Source: Sediminibacillus massiliensis (lineage in GTDB: Bacteria > Bacillota > Bacilli > Bacillales > Amphibacillaceae). Taken from it: a stretch of 64,000 bases of DNA. The stretch's first letter is position 1, and every line of letters begins with the position of its first letter. The notes under the pieces are model-generated. The model saw only the letters and a list, made by a program, of their open reading frames with translations. It did not search any database and had not been told where the DNA came from. The DNA lies in contig NZ_LT732535.1 of NCBI RefSeq assembly GCF_900156915.1, positions 3,733,079 through 3,797,078 of the forward strand, written 5' to 3'. Below are positions 35,146 to 43,136 of this stretch, one piece after another. The translations under genes were made by a program, and so were the position numbers.

Positions 35146-35720
35146 ATAAACTACGACATAACCTCAGTGTGGCTTCCTTCCATTCTCTTCGGATTGAGTG
35201 CTAAGCCGACGCTGCGGAAAAACACTAGCTTTCCGTTGGGAACGCTTCAGCTTCCTCGGTGCAAAGCCCGCCCCTGCGGGATCTTCAGACTGTTCCTTTC
35301 CCACAGGACTTTGAAAAGACCACCGTGAATTTACACCGCACGCAGAAAATCAATTCTTATTTTCAAGGAGTCTCGCATTTTTCCGCAGCTTGGTATAGTT
35401 TTTTGATTTGGTGCGAAGCGATCCTGAGATGTGTCTAACATGGATCTCCCTAACAAGAATGGAGAAAACTTTACGTAGCGAGAGGCTGAACACGCAGACT
35501 CCTGTGGGAACAGCGAAAGGTCTTAGATGGGGCGAGTAATCGCAGTCCCACGTGTCCGAAGACCCCGCAAGAAGCGTACTTTGCTGATGAGGAAGCTGAG
35601 GCCGTGCCCATGGAAAGCGAAGTGTTCTACCGCAGCGGGGCCATACCAATCATTTATAATCAGAACGAGAGGAAGTCTCCCTAGAATGAATTTTCACTAT
35701 GTCGCAATTTCTCTCAAATG
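35146..35720. repeat. MITE-like intergenic repeat (copy D, about 575 bases)
   Basis: Left end ATAAACTACGACATAA, right end TTTTCACTATGTCGCAATTT. The left arm has GACGCTGCGGAAAAACACT with GCTTTCCGTTGGG and GCACGCAGAAAATC; the right arm has ACGCAGACTCCTGTGGG ... GTCCGAAGACCCCGC and GGAAAGCGAAGTGTTCTACC. The block 35495-35575 is almost identical to 27757-27830 in copy C. The ends are more diverged than in copies A and B. Non-coding. Confidence 0.8.
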
Positions 35721-35856
35721 TAAAATAATAATATAGAAACAAATTAAGCGAAAAGCAGCTGTGAAATAAATTTTTTAAATTTATCGAAATTTGTCAAAGT
35801 TCTTGCTATGACTGGCCTCAGGCCGTTATGAAGTGGTAGGGTAGCGCTTTAATCAC

Positions 35857-35885
35857 GTGAAATTTGAATTCATTCCCTTTATAAT
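35857..35885 (+). promoter_or_regulatory. Possible ectC promoter
   Basis: A perfect TATAAT at 35880-35885 lies 45 bases before the ectC start. The -35 at 17 bases (GTGAAA, 35857-35862) is poor, which would fit a promoter that needs activation, for example by osmotic stress. Just upstream is a small GGCCT/AGGCC palindrome near 35815. Confidence 0.45.
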
Positions 35886-35929
35886 GGGGTTGTATACCAA
35901 TCTATTATTATAGTGAGGAGTGCACAAAC

Positions 35930-36322
35930 ATGAAAGTAGTAAAGTTGGAAGATGTCATTGGGACAGACATGGATGTAGACGGAGGTAACTGGGTTAGCAG
36001 ACGTCTTATCCTGAAAAAAGACGGGATGGGGTACTCTGTACATGATACAGTAATCAAAGCAGGTACAGAAACTCATATCTGGTATCAAAATCATTTGGAA
36101 TCGGTTTATTGTATAGAAGGAGAAGGAGAAGTGGAAACCCTTTCCGATAACAAAATCTGGCCGATTAAAAAAGACGAACTATATGCGCTTGACAAAAACG
36201 ATGAACACTTGCTCCGTGCCAAAACGGATATGCGCATGGTTTGCGTATTCAACCCACCGATAACAGGCAGGGAAGTTCACGATGAAAATGGAGTATACCA
36301 AATCGTTGACGATGAAGAATAA
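35930..36322 (+). CDS. ectC: L-ectoine synthase EctC (orphan gene)
   Basis: 130 residues of the EctC cupin family, which closes N-gamma-acetyl-diaminobutyrate to the osmolyte ectoine. It keeps [21 protein letters not shown], the metal/substrate segment with [31 protein letters not shown] and [14 protein letters not shown]. All cupin ligands look intact. Normally ectC is third in ectABC; here neither ectA nor ectB is adjacent. It has its own promoter candidate and terminator. It may work with ectAB elsewhere in the genome, or be an orphan paralogue. Confidence 0.93.
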   Translation: MKVVKLEDVIGTDMDVDGGNWVSRRLILKKDGMGYSVHDTVIKAGTETHIWYQNHLESVYCIEGEGEVETLSDNKIWPIKKDELYALDKNDEHLLRAKTDMRMVCVFNPPITGREVHDENGVYQIVDDEE

Positions 36323-36347
36323 GTAATCAAAAATAGGGAATTACAGG

Positions 36348-36373
36348 AGCAGCAGGGTGGCCTGCTGCTTTTA
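36348..36373 (+). terminator. Terminator after ectC
   Basis: GCAGCAGG-GTGG-CCTGCTGC followed by TTTTA. It shows that the in-frame ATG at 36357 of the next gene is not a true start. Confidence 0.85.
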
Positions 36374-36401
36374 CTATACAAATAAGAAAGGAAAAAGGCA
36401 G

Positions 36402-36845
36402 ATGGCAGATAATCATTATGAGGAAAAACTAACCAGGCTTGATCCTGATGAAGCAGCCCAAGGGAAGGAAAAATACTTCACTAATCAAAAATTCTTACAG
36501 AAAATCGCTAACTATGGAAAGCGGATAGGGACTAAGACGGTCTACTATGCTTTGCTGCTTTACTATGCCTTCCAATCTCCTGATACACCGCGCTCCGCTA
36601 AATTGACTATTGCCGGAGCGCTTGGGTATTTGATTTTACCAGTGGATGTAATTCCGGATTTTATTCCGGTTGTCGGATTCGCGGATGATGCTGCAGTTAT
36701 CATTTCGGCCATTTATAAGGTCATTTCCCATATTGACGAAAGTATGAAAAGAAAAGCCGCGGAACGTGTAAGGAAAATTTTTGGAGACTTTACCGGCGAA
36801 GAGGTGGATGGAGAATTGGTTGCAGAACAAGAAATAAATAAGTAG
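36402..36845 (+). CDS. DUF1232 (YkvA-type) membrane protein
   Basis: About 147 residues. The DUF1232 signature LGYLILPVDVIPDFIPVVGFADDAAVI is unmistakable, with a preceding helix YYALLLYYAFQSPDTP and a basic/acidic C-terminal helix. The family is widespread and of unknown function. The ATG at 36402 with AAAGGAAAAAGG is preferred because the longer frame starts inside the ectC terminator. Confidence 0.85.
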   Translation: MADNHYEEKLTRLDPDEAAQGKEKYFTNQKFLQKIANYGKRIGTKTVYYALLLYYAFQSPDTPRSAKLTIAGALGYLILPVDVIPDFIPVVGFADDAAVIISAIYKVISHIDESMKRKAAERVRKIFGDFTGEEVDGELVAEQEINK

Positions 36846-36937
36846 GTTCTTCTTTATTAATGACTACCTATCTTACTTAAATGTATGTTATAAAAATTCA
36901 TGTCACTTTGTTTTGTTGGAAAATCTCCCCATCCTAT

Positions 36938-36972
36938 AAAAAAGTGTTGCCTATCTCTGGCAGCACTTTTTT
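36938..36972. terminator. Bidirectional terminator
   Basis: AAAAAAGTGTTGCC pairs with GGCAGCACTTTTTT (one G-T pair), between the DUF1232 gene and the convergent acetamidase gene. Confidence 0.88.
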
Positions 36973-37005
36973 GTTGGCAGATGATTGTGTATATGAAAGT
37001 CAATG

Positions 37006-37908
37006 TCAACCGATTAAAGTTGCACCAAGCTGGTTCAGTAAACTTTTCCGAACAACGAATCTAGCTGTAATCAACGGATCGACCACCTGACAGATTTCTG
37101 CCTGACCTGCTGCACTCATCAACATGGTCGCTTCGCTGACAGTTAAATTAGAGTTCTCCACAATGCGGTCAACCATTTCTTCTGTAGCTGTCCGGACTGC
37201 TTCATCAAGGGTGGGTGCAGAAACAATTTGGGTCACCACTTCTTCATTTTCCAGCATTGGGTGCTGCAGTTTTTTCTGCTTCAGAACATCTAATGTTACA
37301 GTCGCTCTCCCCTCAATTTCGATTCCGGATACACTCACTTCCCCGTCGCCCATTGCGGCATGGAAATCACCAAGACCAAATAAAGCACCTTGAGTGTACA
37401 CAGGAAAATAAAGGGTAGCTCCTTCCGTCACCATTTTATTATCCATATTCCCGCCATGTGATCCTGGAGTTCCACAATTGACAGCTTCTCCAACGGGCGC
37501 CACGCCGATTACGCCAATCATCGGGTTTAACGGGAGTTCGTACTCGTTAAAAAGAGCTTTCCCATCGCGAATCGGAATGATTTTTGCCTCCATTTGTTCA
37601 ATTCGATGCCCCATCACCCCTAAATCTGGGCCCACTACCATAACTCCTTGATTTCCAATCTCCAGCTTCTCTATCCGTACCTTCAGAATATCCCCTGGCT
37701 CGGCTCCTTCAATGAATACAGGTCCGGTCGCCGGATTTACTCTGTTCCAGTCAATTCCAGCAATTTCGGTATCTTCAGAACCTATTTGATTTTCAAAACA
37801 ATCAAATGTTTCAATTTCAATAGTAGTACCTGCTTTAACTCTTTTGACCGGCTTATTATTTTTGTCGAAATGAAAGATAATTCCTTCTGCGCGTTTCAAT
37901 GTTTCCAT
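37006..37908 (-). CDS. Acetamidase/formamidase family protein
   Basis: 300 residues of the FmdA/AmdA family, which hydrolyse short amides to ammonia and the acid. It shows GPVFIEGAEPGDILKV, NCGTPGSHGGNMDNK, ALFGLGDFHAAMGDGEVS and the C-terminal GQAEICQVVDPLITARF. The metal/active-site region looks intact. RBS GAGGAGG precedes the ATG. It is divergent from an aldehyde dehydrogenase gene 150 bases away; no amide transporter is adjacent. The natural substrate is not visible. Confidence 0.9.
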   Translation of the reverse strand: METLKRAEGIIFHFDKNNKPVKRVKAGTTIEIETFDCFENQIGSEDTEIAGIDWNRVNPATGPVFIEGAEPGDILKVRIEKLEIGNQGVMVVGPDLGVMGHRIEQMEAKIIPIRDGKALFNEYELPLNPMIGVIGVAPVGEAVNCGTPGSHGGNMDNKMVTEGATLYFPVYTQGALFGLGDFHAAMGDGEVSVSGIEIEGRATVTLDVLKQKKLQHPMLENEEVVTQIVSAPTLDEAVRTATEEMVDRIVENSNLTVSEATMLMSAAGQAEICQVVDPLITARFVVRKSLLNQLGATLIG

Positions 37909-38056
37909 ATCAGGTTCCTCCTCTATATGACCTTCCTTATATTCTTATCATGCCATAAGCCTAGATACATAGGAAGAGCAATGTTTGCATTATGGTTTTG
38001 TTTAATACCAGCGCAGATTCGGGAATACAAAACTGAAGTTAAAAAGGAGGGGTAAG

Positions 38057-39535
38057 ATGAGTGCAAAAGAAATTGTTGTAGATGCTTATATAAATGGAGA
38101 AGATTTTCAAACAGAGGAAAAGATTACTCGTGAAAATCCGTCCAAGCCTGATGAGATTGTCGGTTACGCTCCTTTGAATACAAGAGAAGATACAGTACGT
38201 GCTATTGATGCTGCAGATGCAGCGTTTGAGGGTTGGTCGGCAACACCTGTAGAGGAACGAATTAACCGGATGAAGCGGGCAGTACAGAAATTGAAAGAGG
38301 CAACACCCGAAATTGCCGAGTTGCTCGCCCGTGAACATGGTAAGCCTATTTATGATGCTGAAGGAGAAATTGCTGTTTCCCTGGCATGGATGGAACGCGC
38401 AGCTGATAGAGCTGTAGATGTGTTGAAAGATGAGGTGAATGAGGACGAAAACGGCAGAACTATTACACAATATGATCCTTTAGGGGTGGTTTCTGCTATT
38501 TCGCCTTGGAATTATCCCATATCGCTGTCCACCATTAAAATTGCGCCGGCCATACTTGCGGGCAACCCGATCGTTATCAAACCTAGTCCACTGGCGCCCC
38601 TTGCTGTTAGTAAAGCCATTAAAATCATTGCGGAAGAGTTTCCGGCAGGGGTGGTAAATTTAGTCAACGGCGAAGCAGAAGTGGGAATCGAACTAACATC
38701 CAACCCAAAGATACAGAAGATTGCCTTTACAGGGGGAACGGAAACAGGTAAAAAAATCATGAAGTCGGCAGCGGATACTATCAAGAAAATCACCCTTGAA
38801 TTAGGGGGCAACGATCCAGCAATCATCTTGCCGGATTTCGATGTTAATGATGAGGCAGCCATGCGGCGGTTGGTTATTTCTAATTTCCTCACAGCCGGGG
38901 AAATTTGCATGATTGCAAAAAGAATTTATGTGCCGCGTTCCATGCATGATAGCTTTGTGGAGAAATATATAGAGGCGGCCAACAAATGGATTCGGATTGG
39001 CGATCCATTGGACAGGGAAGTGACAACAGGTCCTATTAATAATAAAGCACAGAAAGAATATGTAGAGGAACTGGTGGAAGATGCACAAAAAAACGGAGCC
39101 GAAGTACGGAAAGTCGGCCGAATCCTTCATGAGGACTTGTTCGATCAAGGATATTATTTACAGCCTACGGTAGTGTTAGGCGCAAACCAGCAAGACCGAA
39201 TCGTTGAAGAAGAGCAATTCGGTCCTACGGTTCCAATCATCCCTTACGAAGATGAGAAAGAAGCGATCGAACTTGCGAACGATAGTATTTTCGGATTGAC
39301 AAGTTCTGTTTGGGGCGAAGAAGAACATGCCATCAAAGTAGCCAGACAAATTGAAGCAGGAACAACAATGATCAACACGGCTGCTGTCCAGGGTCTTGAT
39401 GTCCGCTACGCTTTCGGAGGAGTAAAACAATCCGGTATTGGTCGTGAATATGGTGATGACGGATTGAGGGCATACGTGTCCAAGCATATTATCAATGCTC
39501 CGCTAAATAAGGATCTGGAATATATTCCGGAATAA
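38057..39535 (+). CDS. NAD(P)-dependent aldehyde dehydrogenase
   Basis: 492 residues, full length for the ALDH superfamily. It has the N-terminal PWNYP motif in SPWNYPISL, KPSPLAPL, the cofactor loop FTGGTETGKKI, the general base Glu in LELGGNDPA, and the catalytic Cys in AGEICMIAKR, then EEQFGPTVPI. The substrate cannot be fixed from sequence; the closest memory is succinate-semialdehyde/vanillin-type ALDHs of Bacillaceae. Perfect AAAGGAGGGG RBS. Monocistronic with a strong terminator. Confidence 0.92.
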   Translation: MSAKEIVVDAYINGEDFQTEEKITRENPSKPDEIVGYAPLNTREDTVRAIDAADAAFEGWSATPVEERINRMKRAVQKLKEATPEIAELLAREHGKPIYDAEGEIAVSLAWMERAADRAVDVLKDEVNEDENGRTITQYDPLGVVSAISPWNYPISLSTIKIAPAILAGNPIVIKPSPLAPLAVSKAIKIIAEEFPAGVVNLVNGEAEVGIELTSNPKIQKIAFTGGTETGKKIMKSAADTIKKITLELGGNDPAIILPDFDVNDEAAMRRLVISNFLTAGEICMIAKRIYVPRSMHDSFVEKYIEAANKWIRIGDPLDREVTTGPINNKAQKEYVEELVEDAQKNGAEVRKVGRILHEDLFDQGYYLQPTVVLGANQQDRIVEEEQFGPTVPIIPYEDEKEAIELANDSIFGLTSSVWGEEEHAIKVARQIEAGTTMINTAAVQGLDVRYAFGGVKQSGIGREYGDDGLRAYVSKHIINAPLNKDLEYIPE

Positions 39536-39539
39536 GGCA

Positions 39540-39569
39540 GAAAAGCAGCAGGTACACCTGCTGCTTTTC
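39540..39569 (+). terminator. Terminator after the aldehyde dehydrogenase gene
   Basis: GAAAAGCAGCAGGT-AC-ACCTGCTGCTTTTC is a perfect 14-pair stem whose 3' arm carries the T run. Confidence 0.88.
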
Positions 39570-39709
39570 GCTCGTATAAGACTTTACAGGCTTGGATATC
39601 TTTCAAGTGAATAAAGGTGGTTTCCAATTCTATTAAAAAGGCAATAGTATTAATAGAGCAATAAGATAAAAAGTTTGTTCTATGAAATAAGATGAAGGGA
39701 TGTGTGAAA

Positions 39710-39976
39710 ATGAAACGGATACAGGCATATTTTCAAAATGAAAACGATGCAGAGGATGCCAAGACAAGTGTGTCGACTTTAAAGGTGGAGAACGTTTCAG
39801 TTGAAAGAATTCCCGAGAATCACAACAGGATTGAAGACATCATAAAAAAAATAATCGAACCGAATAAAAACGGAGGCCATAGTCCTCAGGTTCTCCAATT
39901 TGATGTAGCCGAGGAAGATTATCCAGAGGCAGATAAAATCGTGAAAGAAAGCCGGGGCCACATCTCCATGGAATAG
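39710..39976 (+). CDS. Small acidic protein, unknown function
   Basis: About 88 residues starting MKRIQAYFQNENDAEDAKTS, with an alternating strand-helix pattern (IQAYF, AEDAKTSVSTL, VENVSVERI) like a ferredoxin-like fold of stress proteins. No motif allows a name. GAAGGGA at 39694-39700 with 9-base spacing favours the ATG at 39710 over the one at 39692. Own terminator. Confidence 0.65.
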   Translation: MKRIQAYFQNENDAEDAKTSVSTLKVENVSVERIPENHNRIEDIIKKIIEPNKNGGHSPQVLQFDVAEEDYPEADKIVKESRGHISME

Positions 39977-39983
39977 TTTCTCC

Positions 39984-40017
39984 AAAGCCACCTGAGAGGT
40001 TAACCTGGGTGGCTTTA
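39984..40017 (+). terminator. Terminator after the small acidic protein gene
   Basis: AAAGCCACC pairs with GGTGGCTTT, with an inner AGGTTAACCT palindrome; weak T tract. Confidence 0.7.
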
Positions 40018-40173
40018 AATATACATATGCAGTCTATTAATTATGGGGTATATAAAAGATAGTTTTGTATATAATGATAGTAATAAAGTAACAGATTCCA
40101 AACCTAATAGAGCCGGAGAAGCTGTGTTTCAACAAGAATGGGATTGCTAAACTATGTATTGCCGGGGAGGTAA

Positions 40174-40467
40174 ATGATGAACAAGGACGTGTTTCAAGAA
40201 CTCCATGACCAAGTCCTGAAAACGTGCAGATTGTATGGCATTTCCATCGTTCCAGGCATGTCTTATATGGAGATGTGGGAAGAGCTTGTGAAAGAGTTTG
40301 ACACATCGACCAGAAAAATCCTCAAAAACCGTTTGAAAAAGGATATTCTTGATGGAAAAGGTGTTGTTTTCGAAGACATGCTTCAAGTCCTCGAAAAACA
40401 GGAAAAAAAACATCAGTCAGGAAAAAGCAAGGATGTGATGTTTGTTTCTGAAGGCCAAACGATATAA
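40174..40467 (+). CDS. Small conserved protein, paralogue of the one at 18416; unknown function
   Basis: 97 residues. LKTCRLYGISIVPGM, EMWEELVKEFDTSTRKIL, NRLKKDI and the LQVLEKQEKK tail match the 88-residue protein at 18416 in order and spacing. Both look like small helical soluble proteins. RBS GGGGAGG precedes an ATG-ATG pair. The upstream region carries GGGTATATAAAAGAT (40046), reminiscent of GGTATGTATATAAAGAT upstream of the other copy, so the two may share a regulator. Confidence 0.72.
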   Translation: MMNKDVFQELHDQVLKTCRLYGISIVPGMSYMEMWEELVKEFDTSTRKILKNRLKKDILDGKGVVFEDMLQVLEKQEKKHQSGKSKDVMFVSEGQTI

Positions 40468-40473
40468 CAAAAA

Positions 40474-40530
40474 AATGCTCCAGCAAAAGTCCGGGGAACC
40501 TCTTGTTCCCCGGACTTTTGCTGGAGCATT
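40474..40530. terminator. Unusually long perfect hairpin, bidirectional terminator
   Basis: A perfect 26-pair stem (40474-40499 with 40505-40530) closed by the loop CTCTT. It starts within the A run after the small gene and ends on the last base of the ykuK stop codon. It serves two convergent genes, but is about twice as long as the other terminators here. Confidence 0.88.
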
Positions 40531-41105
40531 CAGGCATTGAGCAAATGTTTCTGAGACGACTTCGTGTACCTGTTGGCATAAGCAGAGGCCACAAATGCTT
40601 CTGGTTTTACGACTGGCTCGAGTCCTAGAGATTTTATACGGGCCATCATTTCGCCGGCTAAAAATCTGGATAACGACTTTTTCTCCAGACCGACATCGAT
40701 ATGACCTTCCATTGTCAAAGAACTACCCTTGTATAAGTACGGGAGAACTATATCAATTAATTTATTTTTGTGATCTTCGTCAAACAGGAAAGCGACCTGT
40801 TCTGTCAATGTTGTCTCCATGGAGATTTTTTCATGCAGGTTTAAGTATTTGCGGTTGACTTTAATAGGCAGTATACATCCCCACGCGCCTTTTCCTTTCC
40901 GCTGGATGACAACTCCAGTTACAAAAATAGTGTACATTTGATGCACTTGGGAATCAGTCCCGACCATTAAGCGGTAGCTTGCCTTTGGGTCCTGTTCCAT
41001 AAATTGGACGATATGATTAAATACCTCGTTGAAGGACATATTGTTTCTAGACAGGTTCATGAATTTTTTTCCCTGTATAGAAGGAAAGCCTTCTTTCTTC
41101 TTCAT
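40530..41105 (-). CDS. ykuK: RNase H-like YkuK family protein
   Basis: 191 residues of the DUF458/YkuK family with a ribonuclease-H-like fold: RLMVGTDSQVHQMYTIFVTGVVI supplies the first catalytic-type Asp, and EGHIDVGLEKKSLSRFLAGEM and EAFVASAYANRYTK the later conserved parts. The precise role is unknown. AAAGGAGATGGAG precedes the ATG at 41105. The N-terminus is some 15-20 residues longer than I expect, so a start at the second in-frame ATG (41060) is possible but lacks an RBS. Confidence 0.82.
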   Translation of the reverse strand: MKKKEGFPSIQGKKFMNLSRNNMSFNEVFNHIVQFMEQDPKASYRLMVGTDSQVHQMYTIFVTGVVIQRKGKGAWGCILPIKVNRKYLNLHEKISMETTLTEQVAFLFDEDHKNKLIDIVLPYLYKGSSLTMEGHIDVGLEKKSLSRFLAGEMMARIKSLGLEPVVKPEAFVASAYANRYTKSSQKHLLNA

Positions 41106-41338
41106 AATTTCTCCATCTCCTTTAAACGTAAAGACAATTGTGGTTCCATTAATTAGAAGCTTTTAACTCAGGGAGCAACCAGATGCTTGTTTGTACTATT
41201 ATATTCCACATTATGCTGTCTGTGTGGGTGATTATGACTGGCTTATCCAGCTGATGTTTGTAGCTTTCCCTATTAACCGGAAAGGTATGTACTTTGGGAA
41301 AAACATACATCATATTGATACCTAAAGGAGTGTCTTAT

Positions 41339-41986
41339 ATGGAAGCTATCTTTTATTTTCTGGCGGCATTGATTCTGATCAATATGCCGGTGATCGGCCC
41401 ATATATGAAGATGTTGAACACGGTAATCCATGAGGTATCCCACATTATTGCAGCTAAGGTGACAGGTGGAAAAGGGCACTCGATTACCTTGAATGCTGAT
41501 AATTCGGGTCTTGCCGAAGTCAGTTCTCCCTCCTGGTTTGGCAGGGTGCTCACTGGATATGCTGGTTATACAGGTTCGTCTGCAGCTGCATTGTTGTTGT
41601 TTTATTGGCTGCACATAGGCTACCAGGCTGCTGTGATTTTGTTTGTCTTATGTTTAACCTTCCTTTCAGCTTTTTTATGGATTAGAAATTTGGTTGGTTT
41701 GTTATGGTCGATAACTTTTGTCATGATTCTTGGCTTCATGGTCTACAAGCAAATGTTTTCCTTGTTATGGCATATCAGTTTTCTGGTATCCTCCATTATT
41801 CTTATAGAATCGATTATCAGTTCAGCTTATGTCCTCAAAATCAGTGCGAAACATCCTGGGGAGGCTGGAGATGCTTCCAGTTTATCCAGACTGACAAAAA
41901 TTCCAGCAGTTGTATGGGGGATGGTGTTTTTCAGCCAGGCCATTTATACAGGTTATTTCATCATAAACAATTTTATCTGGAGATAA
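41339..41986 (+). CDS. Membrane M50B-like metalloprotease-family protein
   Basis: About 215 residues, six or more hydrophobic segments. A zinc-type HEVSH motif lies in VIHEVSHIIAAKVTGGKG near residues 34-50, within a membrane helix, as in the M50B peptidase-like family. The second ligand aspartate region is not obvious, so activity is uncertain. AAAGGAG precedes the ATG at 41339, favoured over an upstream in-frame ATG. It lies directly upstream of the MurNAc-recycling operon but has no known link to it. Confidence 0.75.
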   Translation: MEAIFYFLAALILINMPVIGPYMKMLNTVIHEVSHIIAAKVTGGKGHSITLNADNSGLAEVSSPSWFGRVLTGYAGYTGSSAAALLLFYWLHIGYQAAVILFVLCLTFLSAFLWIRNLVGLLWSITFVMILGFMVYKQMFSLLWHISFLVSSIILIESIISSAYVLKISAKHPGEAGDASSLSRLTKIPAVVWGMVFFSQAIYTGYFIINNFIWR

Positions 41987-42072
41987 AGGGGCACGAGATG
42001 GATAACGACATATACGCGGCCTTAGCTATATCCTTTTTTAAATGTGAAATAATATTACAAAAAAATAAAGTT

Positions 42073-42104
42073 TTATTGACAAAATAATTCAATAATTCTA
42101 TAAT
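42073..42104 (+). promoter_or_regulatory. Promoter of the murK operon with a candidate MurR operator
   Basis: TTGACA (42076-42081) and TATAAT (42099-42104) are both perfect, with 17 bases between. An inverted repeat TTATTG-N11-CAATAA (42073-42095) covers the -35 box and spacer, a good place for a repressor site. The only regulator in the operon is the RpiR-type MurR at its end, so this is the natural candidate site; no known consensus was checked. Confidence 0.75.
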
Positions 42105-42132
42105 GAAAGCAAATAATAACTGGAGGACAAAT

Positions 42133-43083
42133 ATGTCATATCTGATTGGTATCGATGGAGGAGGCACGAAGTCGACCTGTCTGTTCATGAAGGAAGGGGG
42201 ACAGCAGACCCTATTGGTAACAGGCGAGGGAACCAATCCCCATGCGGTTGGGTTTGAAACAATGCGCGATAGAATCCAGAAGATGATGGAAGAAGGAATA
42301 CACGAATTGTCGATCAATCCTGCTGAGATAAAAGGAGTTTGCTGTGGCCTGGCAGGTGTCGGCCGCCGAAATGATGCAAGGAAGGCGGACAGGGAGATCA
42401 GACAAATTTTTTTTAATCTAAAATTATCAGAAAATTGCGTCTTGGAAATTTGCTCCGATACATACATAGCATTGCGGGGAGCGTTGCCACCAGGGAAGAC
42501 CCATGGGATTCTCGTCATATCTGGAACAGGATCAAATGCAATTGGACAAACGGAATCCGGGAGATTGTACAGGACCGGAGGCTGGGGCCACTTGCTCGGT
42601 GATGAAGGAAGTGGTTATCAAATTGGACTACATGCCTTGAACAAAGTCACTCGGGCACACGACAGCAGAGGCCCTCAAACAATACTTACAAACATGATCC
42701 TTGAAGAGTTGAAACTGAGGGAAACGACAGACCTTGTTAATTATTTTTACAGCACTCCCCGCTCCAAAAAAGATATCGCCAGGTTTGCCAAACTGGTTAT
42801 TGAAGCTTCCCGGCTTGGAGATGAAGCCGCAATCGAGATACTACTACAAGCAGCGAATGAGCTGATCCTTCATGTCGAAAGTCTTTTTAAAAGCAGTCCC
42901 CATTTTAATACTAATACGCCTGTCACCACGGCAGGTTCCATATTTAAGTATTCTGACCTCATAAGAACCCGCTTTACCGAAACTATTTTATCCAAAAATC
43001 TAGGTACCTACCAATCCTCCTATCAAATTCCGGCATATGGAGCAGCCATGATTGCCAGGGAGTTAACTTTGTCAGCAAAATAA
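42133..43083 (+). CDS. murK: BadF/NAGK-type amino-sugar kinase, probably MurK (MurNAc/GlcNAc kinase)
   Basis: About 316 residues of the BadF/BcrA ATPase-fold kinases. Phosphate-1 motif IGIDGGGTKSTC, ISGTGSNAIG and GGWGHLLGDEGSGYQIG are characteristic of N-acetylglucosamine kinases and of MurK, which phosphorylates MurNAc and GlcNAc at O6. It is 53 bases upstream of murQ, whose substrate is MurNAc-6-phosphate, and in the same operon as an ABC importer rather than a PTS. That context makes MurNAc the likely substrate (inference). CTGGAGG RBS; the ATG at 42133 is preferred because 42103 lies in the -10 box. Confidence 0.85.
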   Translation: MSYLIGIDGGGTKSTCLFMKEGGQQTLLVTGEGTNPHAVGFETMRDRIQKMMEEGIHELSINPAEIKGVCCGLAGVGRRNDARKADREIRQIFFNLKLSENCVLEICSDTYIALRGALPPGKTHGILVISGTGSNAIGQTESGRLYRTGGWGHLLGDEGSGYQIGLHALNKVTRAHDSRGPQTILTNMILEELKLRETTDLVNYFYSTPRSKKDIARFAKLVIEASRLGDEAAIEILLQAANELILHVESLFKSSPHFNTNTPVTTAGSIFKYSDLIRTRFTETILSKNLGTYQSSYQIPAYGAAMIARELTLSAK

Positions 43084-43136
43084 CACAAGATTAAAGTATT
43101 ACTTAATTTTATAAAATTAGGAAGCAAGGTGATGAA

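Noticed and set aside
35839-35844. GGGTAG as a sigma-B promoter -10 for ectC
   Set aside because: No GTTT-type -35 at 12-15 bases; the nearest is at 8 bases.
41190-41263. 23-residue hydrophobic frame (ATG near 41192) with a GGGAG upstream
   Set aside because: Too short and with no terminator or conservation evidence to call as a gene.
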